A stretch of 64,000 nucleotides of DNA, from assembly GCA_965197495.1 (NCBI GenBank), contig OZ240210.1:1798001-1862000 (forward strand), given 5' to 3'. Below the pieces are notes generated by a model. That model had not been told where the DNA came from, did not search any database, and saw only the letters and a program-made list of their open reading frames with translations. Both the position numbers and the translations under genes were made by a program. Each line of letters begins with the position of its first letter. Positions within the stretch are counted from its first letter, which is position 1. Source of the DNA: SMYC01 sp965197495 (GTDB taxonomy: Bacteria; Acidobacteriota; Vicinamibacteria; Marinacidobacterales; SMYC01). This document shows, piece after piece, positions 34,577 through 42,440 of the stretch.

Positions 34577-34651
34577 GTGCGCTCCCGTGAACGGCTTGGC
34601 GGGTTGCTACGTTTCTACCATCGGGAAGCCGCATGAGTATTTTGACCTCAC
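34577..34651. repeat. 75-bp repeat (copy of 18255-18330)
   Basis: Nearly identical to the sequence at 18255. It follows MITE-C and precedes the 3' end of a small membrane-protein gene. Confidence 0.65.
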
Positions 34652-34664
34652 GACCATTTCGTTC

Positions 34665-34940
34665 TTAACGGGTCTCGGCAGGGGCCCCGGCGGCCAAGCG
34701 ATTGTAAAGCCATCCGAAGATGAGTCCCGCGACCGCCCCGTCCACGAGTCCATAGACAGTCATCAGCATCACTTGCCCGATTGAGGCCGCCGCATCGTAG
34801 CCGGGATACACCGATGCCATGAGGTTCAGAAAAGCTTGGCCGTAATCGGCCCAGACCAGATTGGCGAGGCCCACAAACAGCAGCGCCCCTCCCCAGATCA
34901 CACTAGAAGTCAATGCCAGCGCCTTGATATTGAAGTGCAT
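34665..34940 (-). CDS. Small membrane protein with two or three helices (unknown function)
   Basis: From ATG 34940 (GAGGAGG upstream decides this start over an upstream one at 34976) the 91-residue protein reads MHFNIKALALTSSVIWGGAL, LFVGLANLVWADYGQAFLNL and MASVYPGYDAAAS, then VDGAVAGLIFGWLYNRLAAG. It has hydrophobic helices near residues 8-28 and 58-82. The pattern is typical of a conserved family of small bacterial inner-membrane proteins (sometimes called holin-like) without a proven role. The gene is complete but enclosed by IS pieces. Confidence 0.7.
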   Translation of the reverse strand: MHFNIKALALTSSVIWGGALLFVGLANLVWADYGQAFLNLMASVYPGYDAAASIGQVMLMTVYGLVDGAVAGLIFGWLYNRLAAGAPAETR

Positions 34941-34979
34941 CGTGCCCTCCTCACTTTCAATTGTACTGCACTCCAAAAG

Positions 34980-35052
34980 GTGTCCCTTCCATAAACTCGA
35001 GCTGTATGAGATTGGCGAACTTCCGGTGCTTCCGCCATCAAGTGTTGCTACG
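34980..35052. repeat. ISb tip joined to an IS1111-like end
   Basis: The outer 43 bp of ISb (34980-35022) are followed directly by GGTGCTTCCGCCATCAAGTG (35023 onward), the IS110/IS1111-like end. The same pair occurs inverted at 33640-33711. Confidence 0.75.
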
Positions 35053-35129
35053 CCGTGTTTGAATGCTAGTGTCAGCTGGCCTGCCTGTGTCGGCGAACGC
35101 CACTGAGCGCGTGCGCTCCATCGCCTAAA

Positions 35130-37338
35130 CTGAAGTTCCTGGCTGAAAAAGCCAAGATCCGGTGTTGATCCAATGAGATAGTTGGAATCAATGGTGCTGG
35201 CTTCTGTCTACACGGTGATACCTTTGAGCAGGTCGTAGGCTCTCTGCTGTTTCGAGTCCGGAGTTGTCGTGACATCGAAGGTGGGCTCGTCGGGTCCGGC
35301 TTCCGGTCGCCGACATTTGTTTCGGACGATGTTGCTGAGAAGGCGCAGCAGCGTGCGGAAGCTGGAAGCTCGACTCCCATCGTCAAGCTTCTTGGTTTGT
35401 ATCTTGCGCAGGGCGGCCTCGGAGCGCTTCGCCGGAGCAACCGGGTCACGCCTGGCCTTCGCCTGCTGGTCCTCGTCAGAGAATAGCAGCGACCGCCAAG
35501 CCTCCATCATGTGCCACAGGACGTAGTAGGCCAGCATGCACAAGAAGACGTGCGCCCGGACTCGGTTTTCGCGCCGGTGACGAATCGGCCGCACCTTTAG
35601 GTCCATGCTCTTGAAGGAACGAAACGCCCTCTCGACCTGGGTCAGCAACTTGTAGCTGCGCACTGTGTCGTCGGTTTTCATCCGCTGCTCAGCAAGACTG
35701 GTGCGGATCACGTAGATGCCGTCAAGGGCAGCTTCCGTAGTGACCTTTGTGTCGTCGATTTCGAAGCTAAAGCTGTCGTCGCGAATGTCCAGCTTGAAGT
35801 GCTTGCCGACTTTGTACTTGTTGAGAACTCTGCCTACCCGCACACCGATTTTATCTTTACCATGCAGCTGACCCCGCCCGATCCGTTGGCGAATCCCTCC
35901 GAACTGCTTAGCGATCGTCCCCATGTGTCGCTTCCACCGCTGGAGCCGTTTGTTGGCGAGCTCAGAGTTGCCGTTGGCGAGGCGCGAGGCGTCGGCATCC
36001 ATCGTTGTCTCGTCTAGCTCGAAGTCGAAACCGTCGTCACGGATGTCGAGCCTGTAGTACCTGCCGACCTTGTACTTGTTGAGGAGCTTTTTCACTGCAG
36101 CACGGATGTCCTCCTTGCCCTGCAAACGGCGCCGCTCGACCATCCGACAAACTTTCTCCAGCTCCTTGCAGGTCGCTTCGAGCAGAGCACGGCGCTTGTG
36201 ACGCCGCCTCTCGGCCAGCTCCGGATTGCGGCAAGCGACCAGCCTCTCGTTGGGGAAATCCGGGTGCGTCACCTCAAACAGATTCCGCTCGTCGAATAGC
36301 CCCATCTGGAGCACCCCATCGTTGATGAGCTTGCGAATCGGTTCGGGACGCAGAGCGGTAATCCAGTCGACACCGTCCATCTCCCGCAACTCGTCGATCT
36401 GGGTCTGGGTGATCATTCCGCGGTCGCCCACCATCACAAACTGCTCGATGCCGAAGCGCTCTTGCACCTTTTCTACCTGAGGCAACAGCGTTTTGGGATC
36501 GCCCGTGTTGCCCTCAAAGACCGATACCGACACGGGGGTGCCGCGTTCGTTGGTCAGCAGACCGTAGTTGATCTGCAGCTTGCCTTTCTTGCCGTCACGG
36601 TCGTATCCGAGGCGGGCGATCGGACAACTCACACCCTCGAAGTAGTTTGAGGTTAGGTCATAGAGCGCCAGGCCATCGTTTTGGAGATGGCGCGCCGCGA
36701 GTTTTTTTTCGATGACCTCCTGGCGTTTGAGAACCCAGTCCATGGCGGCATAGAGATCGTCTTCGCGGGCATCGCTCACCCCCAGGATTTCGGGCAGTGT
36801 GGTTGTGTGCCACCACTGGCTAGTCGCCAGCTTCGACTGCGGTTCGAGGATCCGGGCGACTACCATGGCCACGACCAAATCCCGCTCTGGTGAGTGTCGA
36901 GAACCAACGAGCTTTTCGAAACCGAGCTGTCTCATGGCGCTGAGCACCGCGTCGACGTGGCCATGGTGCCGGGAGCCGTTCTCGACGATTTTGAAGGCGA
37001 CTTCAACCGAGACGAGCTTTTCCCCTTTGAGAATGCGTCGGATGGCGTCGACTGCGTCCATGGGCAATTTGGACAAGTTAGCGAGCGTGCGCTTGCGGAC
37101 GTTTCCGCCCACCCGATAGGACTCACGCAGCAGGACCGCGGGGGTAGAGTTGCGATTGGGGATGATGTGGGTATGCATGCCCACCATAATAGCCTATGTA
37201 TCAATGTGTATCAAATCATAAAAGGCTTTAGACATGCCTACATATTGCATCCCAAAATTAGCCTCTCGGCGTCCCTAAAGACGCGTAATCATTGGAGATT
37301 CACACTGTCAGTGGGTTCATTCGACCAAGGAACTTCAG
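35130..37338 (-). mobile_element. IS1634-type element, copy 1 (2,209 bp), CCTAAA duplication
   Basis: The ends are CTGAAGTTC in inverted orientation (9 bp), flanked by CCTAAA on both sides (35124-35129 and 37339-37344). The joined flanks restore CCATCGCC-TAAA-GGCGATGG, a perfect palindrome that belongs to the neighbouring IS200 end, so the element inserted in the loop of that hairpin. The transposase is intact. Confidence 0.93.
35208..37178 (-). CDS. IS1634-family transposase, intact, with an internal repeat
   Basis: The roughly 656-residue protein starts MHTHIIPNRNSTPAVLLRES (ATG 37178; another in-frame ATG is at 37187). The DDE core can be followed at LALYDLTSNYFEG (first Asp), VMVGDRGMITQTQIDELREM (second Asp) and TQVERAFRSFKSMDLKVRPI (Glu in the C-terminal block). 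Between second Asp and Glu, a segment of about 50 residues occurs twice: VKKLLNKYKVGRYYRLDIRD and GRVLNKYKVGKHFKLDIRDD, each followed by an F-x-F-E-L/I-D stretch. This explains the greater length compared with usual IS1634 proteins (about 550-600). Confidence 0.92.
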   Translation of the reverse strand: MHTHIIPNRNSTPAVLLRESYRVGGNVRKRTLANLSKLPMDAVDAIRRILKGEKLVSVEVAFKIVENGSRHHGHVDAVLSAMRQLGFEKLVGSRHSPERDLVVAMVVARILEPQSKLATSQWWHTTTLPEILGVSDAREDDLYAAMDWVLKRQEVIEKKLAARHLQNDGLALYDLTSNYFEGVSCPIARLGYDRDGKKGKLQINYGLLTNERGTPVSVSVFEGNTGDPKTLLPQVEKVQERFGIEQFVMVGDRGMITQTQIDELREMDGVDWITALRPEPIRKLINDGVLQMGLFDERNLFEVTHPDFPNERLVACRNPELAERRRHKRRALLEATCKELEKVCRMVERRRLQGKEDIRAAVKKLLNKYKVGRYYRLDIRDDGFDFELDETTMDADASRLANGNSELANKRLQRWKRHMGTIAKQFGGIRQRIGRGQLHGKDKIGVRVGRVLNKYKVGKHFKLDIRDDSFSFEIDDTKVTTEAALDGIYVIRTSLAEQRMKTDDTVRSYKLLTQVERAFRSFKSMDLKVRPIRHRRENRVRAHVFLCMLAYYVLWHMMEAWRSLLFSDEDQQAKARRDPVAPAKRSEAALRKIQTKKLDDGSRASSFRTLLRLLSNIVRNKCRRPEAGPDEPTFDVTTTPDSKQQRAYDLLKGITV

Positions 37339-37895
37339 CCTAAAGGCGATGGGTTCACGTCGCCGACTAAAGTCGGCTTGTCCGTGCCTCGTTTCACTAC
37401 TCACTGACCTTGAAAGAATCGTCGTCCTGGGGCACGGCACCCTGCAACTCTATATACTTCGCTATCACCTCATCCGTCACGTTGCCCGTTGTCACCACGA
37501 AGTAACCCCGTGCCCGTAGGTGCCGACCCCAGAACTCCTTCCGCATCGTCCGTAAGTCGCGCATCAGACGATTCGACGTCTTACCCTTGATCAACTGCAT
37601 CACTCGACTCGGCGACAAATTCGGCGGCACGCTCAGCAACAGGTGCACGTGCTCAGGCCGCACATGACCCTTCAGTATTTCTATCTGGTTCCGAGCACAG
37701 ATCTCCCGGATGAGATCCCGGAGACGAACCGCTACATCCCCTCTCAAGGCCGGCTTGCGGTACTTCGTGATAAATACGAAGTGATAGTTTAACTGGTACG
37801 TCGTGTGCGATGATTTACGATATCCTTTCACCTGGGGATCGTACCCCAAGCCTCCTAAAGGCTTCGCCTAAAGGCGTGGGATTTCAACCATCCCC
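37339..37895 (-). mobile_element. IS200/IS605-type element, with hairpin ends
   Basis: It encodes a single Y1 transposase and has hairpins typical of subterminal recognition sites: CCGACTAAAGTCGG (about 37360) and the IS1634-split CCATCGCCTAAAGGCGATGG at the right end, and AAGCCTCCTAAAGGCTT and CGCCTAAAGGCG at the left end (about 37847-37880). The right-end tip continues on the other side of IS1634 (about 35060-35129). Confidence 0.85.
37397..37831 (-). CDS. tnpA: IS200-type Y1 transposase TnpA
   Basis: The roughly 144-residue protein (KGYRKSSHTTYQLNYHFVFI) has the HUH motif in VRPEHVHLLLSVPPNLS and the catalytic Tyr in the C-terminal helix region (RARGYFVVTTGNVTDEVIAK with YIELQG). These enzymes move single-stranded DNA and recognise hairpins at the element ends. 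GTG 37831 is the likely start; a TTG at 37849 adds six residues, but a GGGGTACGATCCCC hairpin lies between. The gene appears intact. Confidence 0.9.
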   Translation of the reverse strand: MKGYRKSSHTTYQLNYHFVFITKYRKPALRGDVAVRLRDLIREICARNQIEILKGHVRPEHVHLLLSVPPNLSPSRVMQLIKGKTSNRLMRDLRTMRKEFWGRHLRARGYFVVTTGNVTDEVIAKYIELQGAVPQDDDSFKVSE

Positions 37896-38115
37896 GAGTG
37901 GGACATTAATAAGGATGTCGGCGTGCACACGAAGGTGTCTCTGAACGTCAGGCACCGTGTGGTCAGCCCAGCCCGCATCGCCGAAAGAACTGCGTCTCTC
38001 GAAATCAGGCTCAAACTCTAGCACACGCGCGGGTTACGCGGCAGCCACCAACACTTGATTGCGGAAGCACCAACGAACTCAAAACCGGCTCGCCGGGACG
38101 TTTCGTATTAGAGGT
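37896..38115. other. IS1111-like end and unassigned sequence
   Basis: Around 37990-38076 there is the inverted IS110/IS1111-like end (CCAACACTTGATTGCGGAAG) with its inner part AGGCTCAAACTCTAGCACAC, also seen at 44567-44623 and 51121-51200. The rest shows no gene. Confidence 0.55.
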
Positions 38116-38332
38116 TGTCCCTTCCATAAACTTGAGCTGCATGAGATTGTCAAACTGCCTGCAACCAGGACGCTCTGGTCATCTTTATGTAGGACGTTTT
38201 GAGGGCCGGCGTCGGCTCTACTCAGGGGTAGAGGTGTAAGCTGGTGCGAAGTTCCGCAGCCGTCCCGAGCAGATAGGACTCAAGCAGCGCGTCGAGTGTA
38301 ATGATGATGGAGACCACCAACCTTTGGAATGG
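38116..38332 (-). mobile_element. ISb right-end remnant, diverged
   Basis: 217 bp of ISb 3' non-coding sequence with more substitutions than the other copies (TGAGCTGCATGAGATTGTCA), so an older insertion. It ends at a 9-base scrap of ISa end (CGTCCTGTA, 38333-38341) next to MITE-C. Confidence 0.75.
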
Positions 38333-38342
38333 CGTCCTGTAC

Positions 38343-38508
38343 GGTGCTTCCGCCATTAAGTGTTGGTGAGATGACGCTAAGACGTTACGCTGCATTAAAT
38401 TACAGCCAAAATAGCGCTCACGACCTTCGCCGCGTGCTAAATGGAGCGTAAGCGCTTTTTTTGCAAAGAGATACGTACACATCACCAACAGCAAACAGCG
38501 CAAGCACC
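38343..38508 (+). mobile_element. MITE-C, 166 bp (copy 3)
   Basis: Complete copy, ends GGTGCTTCCGCC and GCGCAAGCACC. It stops 12 bp before the ATG of the glutamine amidotransferase gene and thus supplies its upstream sequence. Confidence 0.82.
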
Positions 38509-38520
38509 GGATGTGACTCA

Positions 38521-39225
38521 ATGAGAGCTCATTACTTGCAGCACGTTCCATTCGAAGGACTCGGCAGCATTGAGTCATGGCTCCGGTCAGCTCGATATGA
38601 GCTAACACACACGCCGTTCTTCGAATCAACCGATCTGCCTGCGGCCCGGGATGTCGACTTCGTGATCGTGATGGGCGGCCCCATGAGCGTGAACGATGAG
38701 ACCAAGCATCCCTGGCTGGTGGACGAAAAACGTTTCATTCGCGATTGCATCCAGACGGGAAAGCCGGTTCTGGGCGTGTGTCTCGGGGCCCAGCTGATTG
38801 CCAGCGCTATGGGTGCGAAGGTTTATCCGAACCCCGCGAAGGAGATTGGCTGGTTCCCCGTCTACGCGGCGTCCGCGGAGAACGAGTTCGGCTTGCCGTC
38901 CTCTATGGATGTGTTCCACTGGCACGGCGAGACGTTCGATTTGCCGCATGGTGCGCGATTGCTGGCCAGGGGCGAAGCCTGTGAAAACCAGGCGTTCCAG
39001 TTTGGAAACCGTGTGCTGGGGCTTCAGTTTCATCTGGAAACCACACCCGAAGCGGCCCGTCAGCTTGTCGAGCACTGTCGAGGAGAGCTGCTGCCGTCAA
39101 AGTACGTTCAGTCCGAAGGGAAAATTCTTGCCGCACCGGCCGAAACGTATCAGACGATCAACAATCTGATGGGTCAAATACTGTCCCGACTGCATGGTTC
39201 GAACGGTACTGACCTTGCCCCCTAA
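38521..39225 (+). CDS. Class I glutamine amidotransferase (GuaA-like GATase domain)
   Basis: The 234-residue protein starts MRAHYLQHVPFEGLGSIESW. The GATase triad is at GVCLGAQLIASA (catalytic Cys) and LGLQFHLETTPEA (His and Glu), with VIVMGGPMSVNDE as the oxyanion-side loop and EIGWFPV typical of this subfamily. It stands alone, without a synthetase domain, so the glutaminase partner or substrate is unknown. Related proteins hydrolyse gamma-glutamyl compounds. MITE-C ends 12 bp before the ATG, so expression may depend on sequences inside the MITE. No clear Shine-Dalgarno is present. Confidence 0.9.
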   Translation: MRAHYLQHVPFEGLGSIESWLRSARYELTHTPFFESTDLPAARDVDFVIVMGGPMSVNDETKHPWLVDEKRFIRDCIQTGKPVLGVCLGAQLIASAMGAKVYPNPAKEIGWFPVYAASAENEFGLPSSMDVFHWHGETFDLPHGARLLARGEACENQAFQFGNRVLGLQFHLETTPEAARQLVEHCRGELLPSKYVQSEGKILAAPAETYQTINNLMGQILSRLHGSNGTDLAP

Positions 39226-39320
39226 CTGAACCGCCCCGGGTTTTCCGGAGAGTGTTTTAGTTGAGTCCGGCCTCAGCGAGGCCGGACCGTACGACGTGGT
39301 TTGCTCATGACAGCTCCTTT
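39226..39320 (-). mobile_element. IS3-like end fragment
   Basis: TGAACCGCCCCGGGTTTTCC is a tip common to many IS3-family elements; it recurs at 49823. On the minus strand a start of an OrfA-like frame (MSKPRRTVRP, with GGAGCTG upstream) is present, then stops in the tip. 39321-39467 shows no gene. Confidence 0.55.
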
Positions 39321-39467
39321 TTTCATGTGCGTATATTATCTTCAGGACTGTCATCTTCCAGCTGAACAGGGACACGTGCCTGCCGGATCCAGACACGCTC
39401 GTGACAGGGGCGGTCATCCCGCTCACCCACCACCCGATCACACACGGTAGCGTTGCCTGATCGACCC

Positions 39468-40076
39468 CTATCCCGTGATGCGTTCACTGGACACGGCTTT
39501 GGGCATGCGGTAGCCGACCCGAGGCTCGGTCACGATGTAGGCGGGGCTGGTGGCAACGTCGCCCAGCTTGCGGCGGAGTTTCTTCACGAAGGCGCGCACG
39601 AGGCGGGCGTCACCGCTGTTCTGTGGTCCCCAGACCCGTCGCAGCAGGTACTCGTGCGTCAAGACCCGTCCGGCGTTGACAGACAGTGCGCGGAGCAGGT
39701 CGTACTCGGTGACGGTGAGCGGCACCGGCCGGCCGGCCACGGTCACCCGGCGTTCCTCGTAGTGAATGGCGAGGTTTCCCAGCCGATAAGGTTCGGGCGG
39801 CGTGTCCCGCCCGCGTAGGGCCGCCTGGATTCTCGCCACCAACTCTGTGGGCGAAAAGGGTTTGACGACGTAGTCGGCGGCTCCGGCCTCCAGGGCCTTG
39901 GCAATCGTCTGGTCCCGGCCGTAGCCGGAGATGAAGATGACCGGCAGGTCGGCCAGCTCGGGAACTCGTTCCATCAACGCGATGCCATCGGTCCCGGGCA
40001 GTACTAGGTCCAGCAGGACCAACGCGGGCTTCTTCGTCTTGATGAGGCGGGGCACGTCCTCCGGGTCGCCGGTCAC
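39468..40076 (-). pseudogene. Duplicated receiver/winged-helix piece of the hybrid kinase
   Basis: It matches 46168-46763 nearly base for base and encodes DVPRLIKTKKPALVLLDLVL, PFSPTELVARIQAALRG and the OmpR-type winged helix (LTVTEYDLLRALSVNAGRVL). The receiver lacks its first strand and acidic pair. Upstream of 40076 the sequence changes abruptly to the DUF262-type gene on the other strand. No promoter or start is evident. Confidence 0.88.
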
Positions 40077-40085
40077 GCGCGGCAC

Positions 40086-40790
40086 TTGCTGAGAATTTTT
40101 CTCTGGCGGGCATTTCTTACGAGCCGCTACGAACAGTCGTCGACGACCAGTGCCTTGCAGGACTATCGCGGTCTGCGGCGCATATTGACTGAGGACACTG
40201 GCGAGGATGCGGTACCCATTCTTAACGAGGAGTCCTATCCGTCCCCGACATTGGAGATGGTGCTGCAGGCCGATTGGCCAAAACGCAAGTCCATATTGGG
40301 TCGTGGCTTGCTCGCCTTGATGCTGAAGGCCGGGGCAGAGGACCTGGCCGACGGCGCCCGAGCTACGGTTGCGTCCATCACCTCCAAAGACCATCCGCGT
40401 GAGTACCACCACCTGTTCCCTGCATCAACGCTGGAAGATGCCGAGGTCCCAGACGAGCAGGTCTACCGTGCCCTGAACTGCGCACTGATTACGTGGCGCA
40501 CTAACAGGACGATCTCGAATAAGGATCCCATCGCATACCTCAAGGAGCGAGCGGACAACAGTGCCCTGGGGGAAGCCGAGTTACATCGCCGACTACGGAC
40601 CCATTTGATCCCTTACGGTGCTCTTGCGGTTGGATACCAGGGCCTGTCCGATGAGGATCGGCGCTCGCGTGTCAAGGACGACTACGCTAAGTTCATAGAG
40701 GCTCGTGCCGCCGTGCTTTCCGCCGCCGCACAACGAGCCTGTGCCGGGCAGCCGATGGAGCTGAGCGAGCTGTTCGATGACGGCCAATGA
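40086..40790 (+). pseudogene. DUF262/DUF1524-type protein, C-terminal part
   Basis: The frame encodes RRILTEDTGEDAVPILNEES, GRGLLALMLKAGAEDLADGA, REYHHLFPASTLEDAEVPDE and NCALITWRTNRTISNKDPIA. YHHLFP and the ALNCALI-W-TNR block are the DUF1524-type HNH nuclease end of DUF262 proteins (GmrSD-like, phage-defence or type IV restriction). The N-terminal DUF262 domain is missing; the junction with the duplicated regulator piece is at 40077. The stop is natural. Confidence 0.7.
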
Positions 40791-41032
40791 ACTGCATGGC
40801 GCGAGTCGTCAGACTCCAGGCCAGTCCTTGGTGGGCTCCATCACGATTACCGGTTGTCACGCGTCGCCTGACTGACCTAGCTTCTCGCAGCGAACACCGC
40901 GTTCTTTAGGTACGTCCGGTTCAGGCCGTAGGATACCGTCCATTGTTGACTGATTGTCGGCGCGTGATGAATGCAGTAGATTGACCTGCCAGATGGGGCT
41001 CCCCATCAGCCCCCGTAACTTTGGAGGGACCT

Positions 41033-42037
41033 ATGAACAGCTTCGTTTTTCTTTGGATGCTGACGGCCCAACTAGCCTCCGACGACAAACTTCCGATCGA
41101 CGAAGTCAAGGGCGCGGAGGAGACCGTGGCCACATTCTCCATCGTCGCCCGCGACCCCGCGACCGGAGAGCTCGGTCTCGCCGTGCAGTCGCGCGCGTTC
41201 CGTGCCGGCCGTACGGTGCCCTACGGAAAGCCCGGTGTCGGCATGATCGCTTCGTAGGCGGGCGCGGCTCGCACACCCTACGGCCGCAAGGGTATGGCGA
41301 TGCTCGAAGAGGGTCTGTCACCCGATGAGATCATCAAACGATTGACCGAACCGGACGAAGGCCGGGGAGTGAGACAAGTTGCGGTGATCGACAACGAGGG
41401 ACGCGTCAAAGCCTACACCGGGGCCGACTGCGGCCACTGGGCAGGGCACATCGAGGGTGAGAACTATTCGGTGCAGGGAAACATCCTCGCCGGCGAAGAG
41501 GTTGTGAAGGCCATGGCAAGGACGTTCGAATCTTCGAAAGGAGAGCTCGCCGAGCGCCTCATGGCGGTTCTCGAGGCGGGGCAAGCTGCCGGCGGCGACG
41601 CCCGAGGCATGCAGGCGGGCGCCATCTGGGTCATGGAACCCTACGACCCGTCCCACGAGAACGAAGGATCCGATCGCCACCGCGGGGTGGACATCCAGGT
41701 CGACGACAGCCCGGACCCGTTCAAGGAGCTACGCCGGCTGTTGAACATCACGCTGGGCTGGCGCCACTCCCGAATGTCTCGACGCCTGGCCGTGGAAGGC
41801 AAGTTCACCGAAGCCATCGAGGCGCAGAAAAAAGCGCTCACCTACAACCAGGCCGACAACGTGATCTCCGGCCTCGCGCAGCGCTACGCTCAGGCTGGTG
41901 ATGTTGCCAACGCCCTCGAGAACCTGCGGGAAGCCATCGCGCAAAACCCCCGCTGGAAAGCTGTGGCCGCCCGCAACACCAGCTTCGACAAGATCAAGGA
42001 CCATCCGGAGTTCAAGGCCTTAATCGAGCGAGAGTAG
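41033..42037 (+). pseudogene. DUF1028-TPR protein, interrupted by TAG
   Basis: From ATG 41033 the frame encodes a short leader (MNSFVFLWMLTAQLAS) and the DUF1028 domain (ETVATFSIVARDPATGELGL, PYGKPGVGMIAS). A TAG stands at 41255-41257 where the family has Gln (typically ATQA), and the same frame continues AGAARTPYGRKGMAMLEEGL to the end. The C-terminus (AIEAQKKALTYNQADNVISG) is a TPR-like helical region. DUF1028 proteins have an Ntn-hydrolase-like fold and unknown substrate. A single CAG to TAG change explains the break; a sequencing error is the alternative. Confidence 0.82.
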
Positions 42038-42207
42038 ACGATGTGCGGGTGGCTCGAGTTGGAGATGGCCTTGGCCTCACGCTTCCTCTCTTCGATCGCT
42101 TCTGCTACCCTCGTCAGCTTGCTCAGGGGCCGTCAGGACCTGGCAAGTCGGTCCGCACAGTGGTCGGACAGGAATGATTTCTGTGTCTTTATTTCTCCGA
42201 ACCCACT

Positions 42208-42369
42208 AGTGTCCCGTCCCGGAAGTGAGGTTAGCATCGAGAGCGTCGAGGCGCCCGGATCGCAAGACGCGTCGAGGGCGAAATACCGGGTGTATTCAAC
42301 CGAGCCGCAACGCAGCGAGGCGGGATGCATCGGCGCTCGAATGCAACCTGACTTCCGGGACCGGGCACT
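42208..42369. mobile_element. MITE-4, 162 bp, imperfect 25-bp terminal inverted repeats
   Basis: The ends AGTGTCCCGTCCCGGAAGTG and, inverted, AGTGCCCGGTCCCGGAAGTC extend over about 25 bp with few mismatches. No duplication is clear at the flanks and no gene is inside. The rest of 42038-42440 is non-coding; the S9 gene promoter should lie between the element and 42392. Confidence 0.6.
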
Positions 42370-42440
42370 GCCTTCATCCTGGGGGTAGATAATGGCTCTG
42401 CTCGCAAGTCGCCGCGACTCGCGGCTCACTCTTCACCAGC

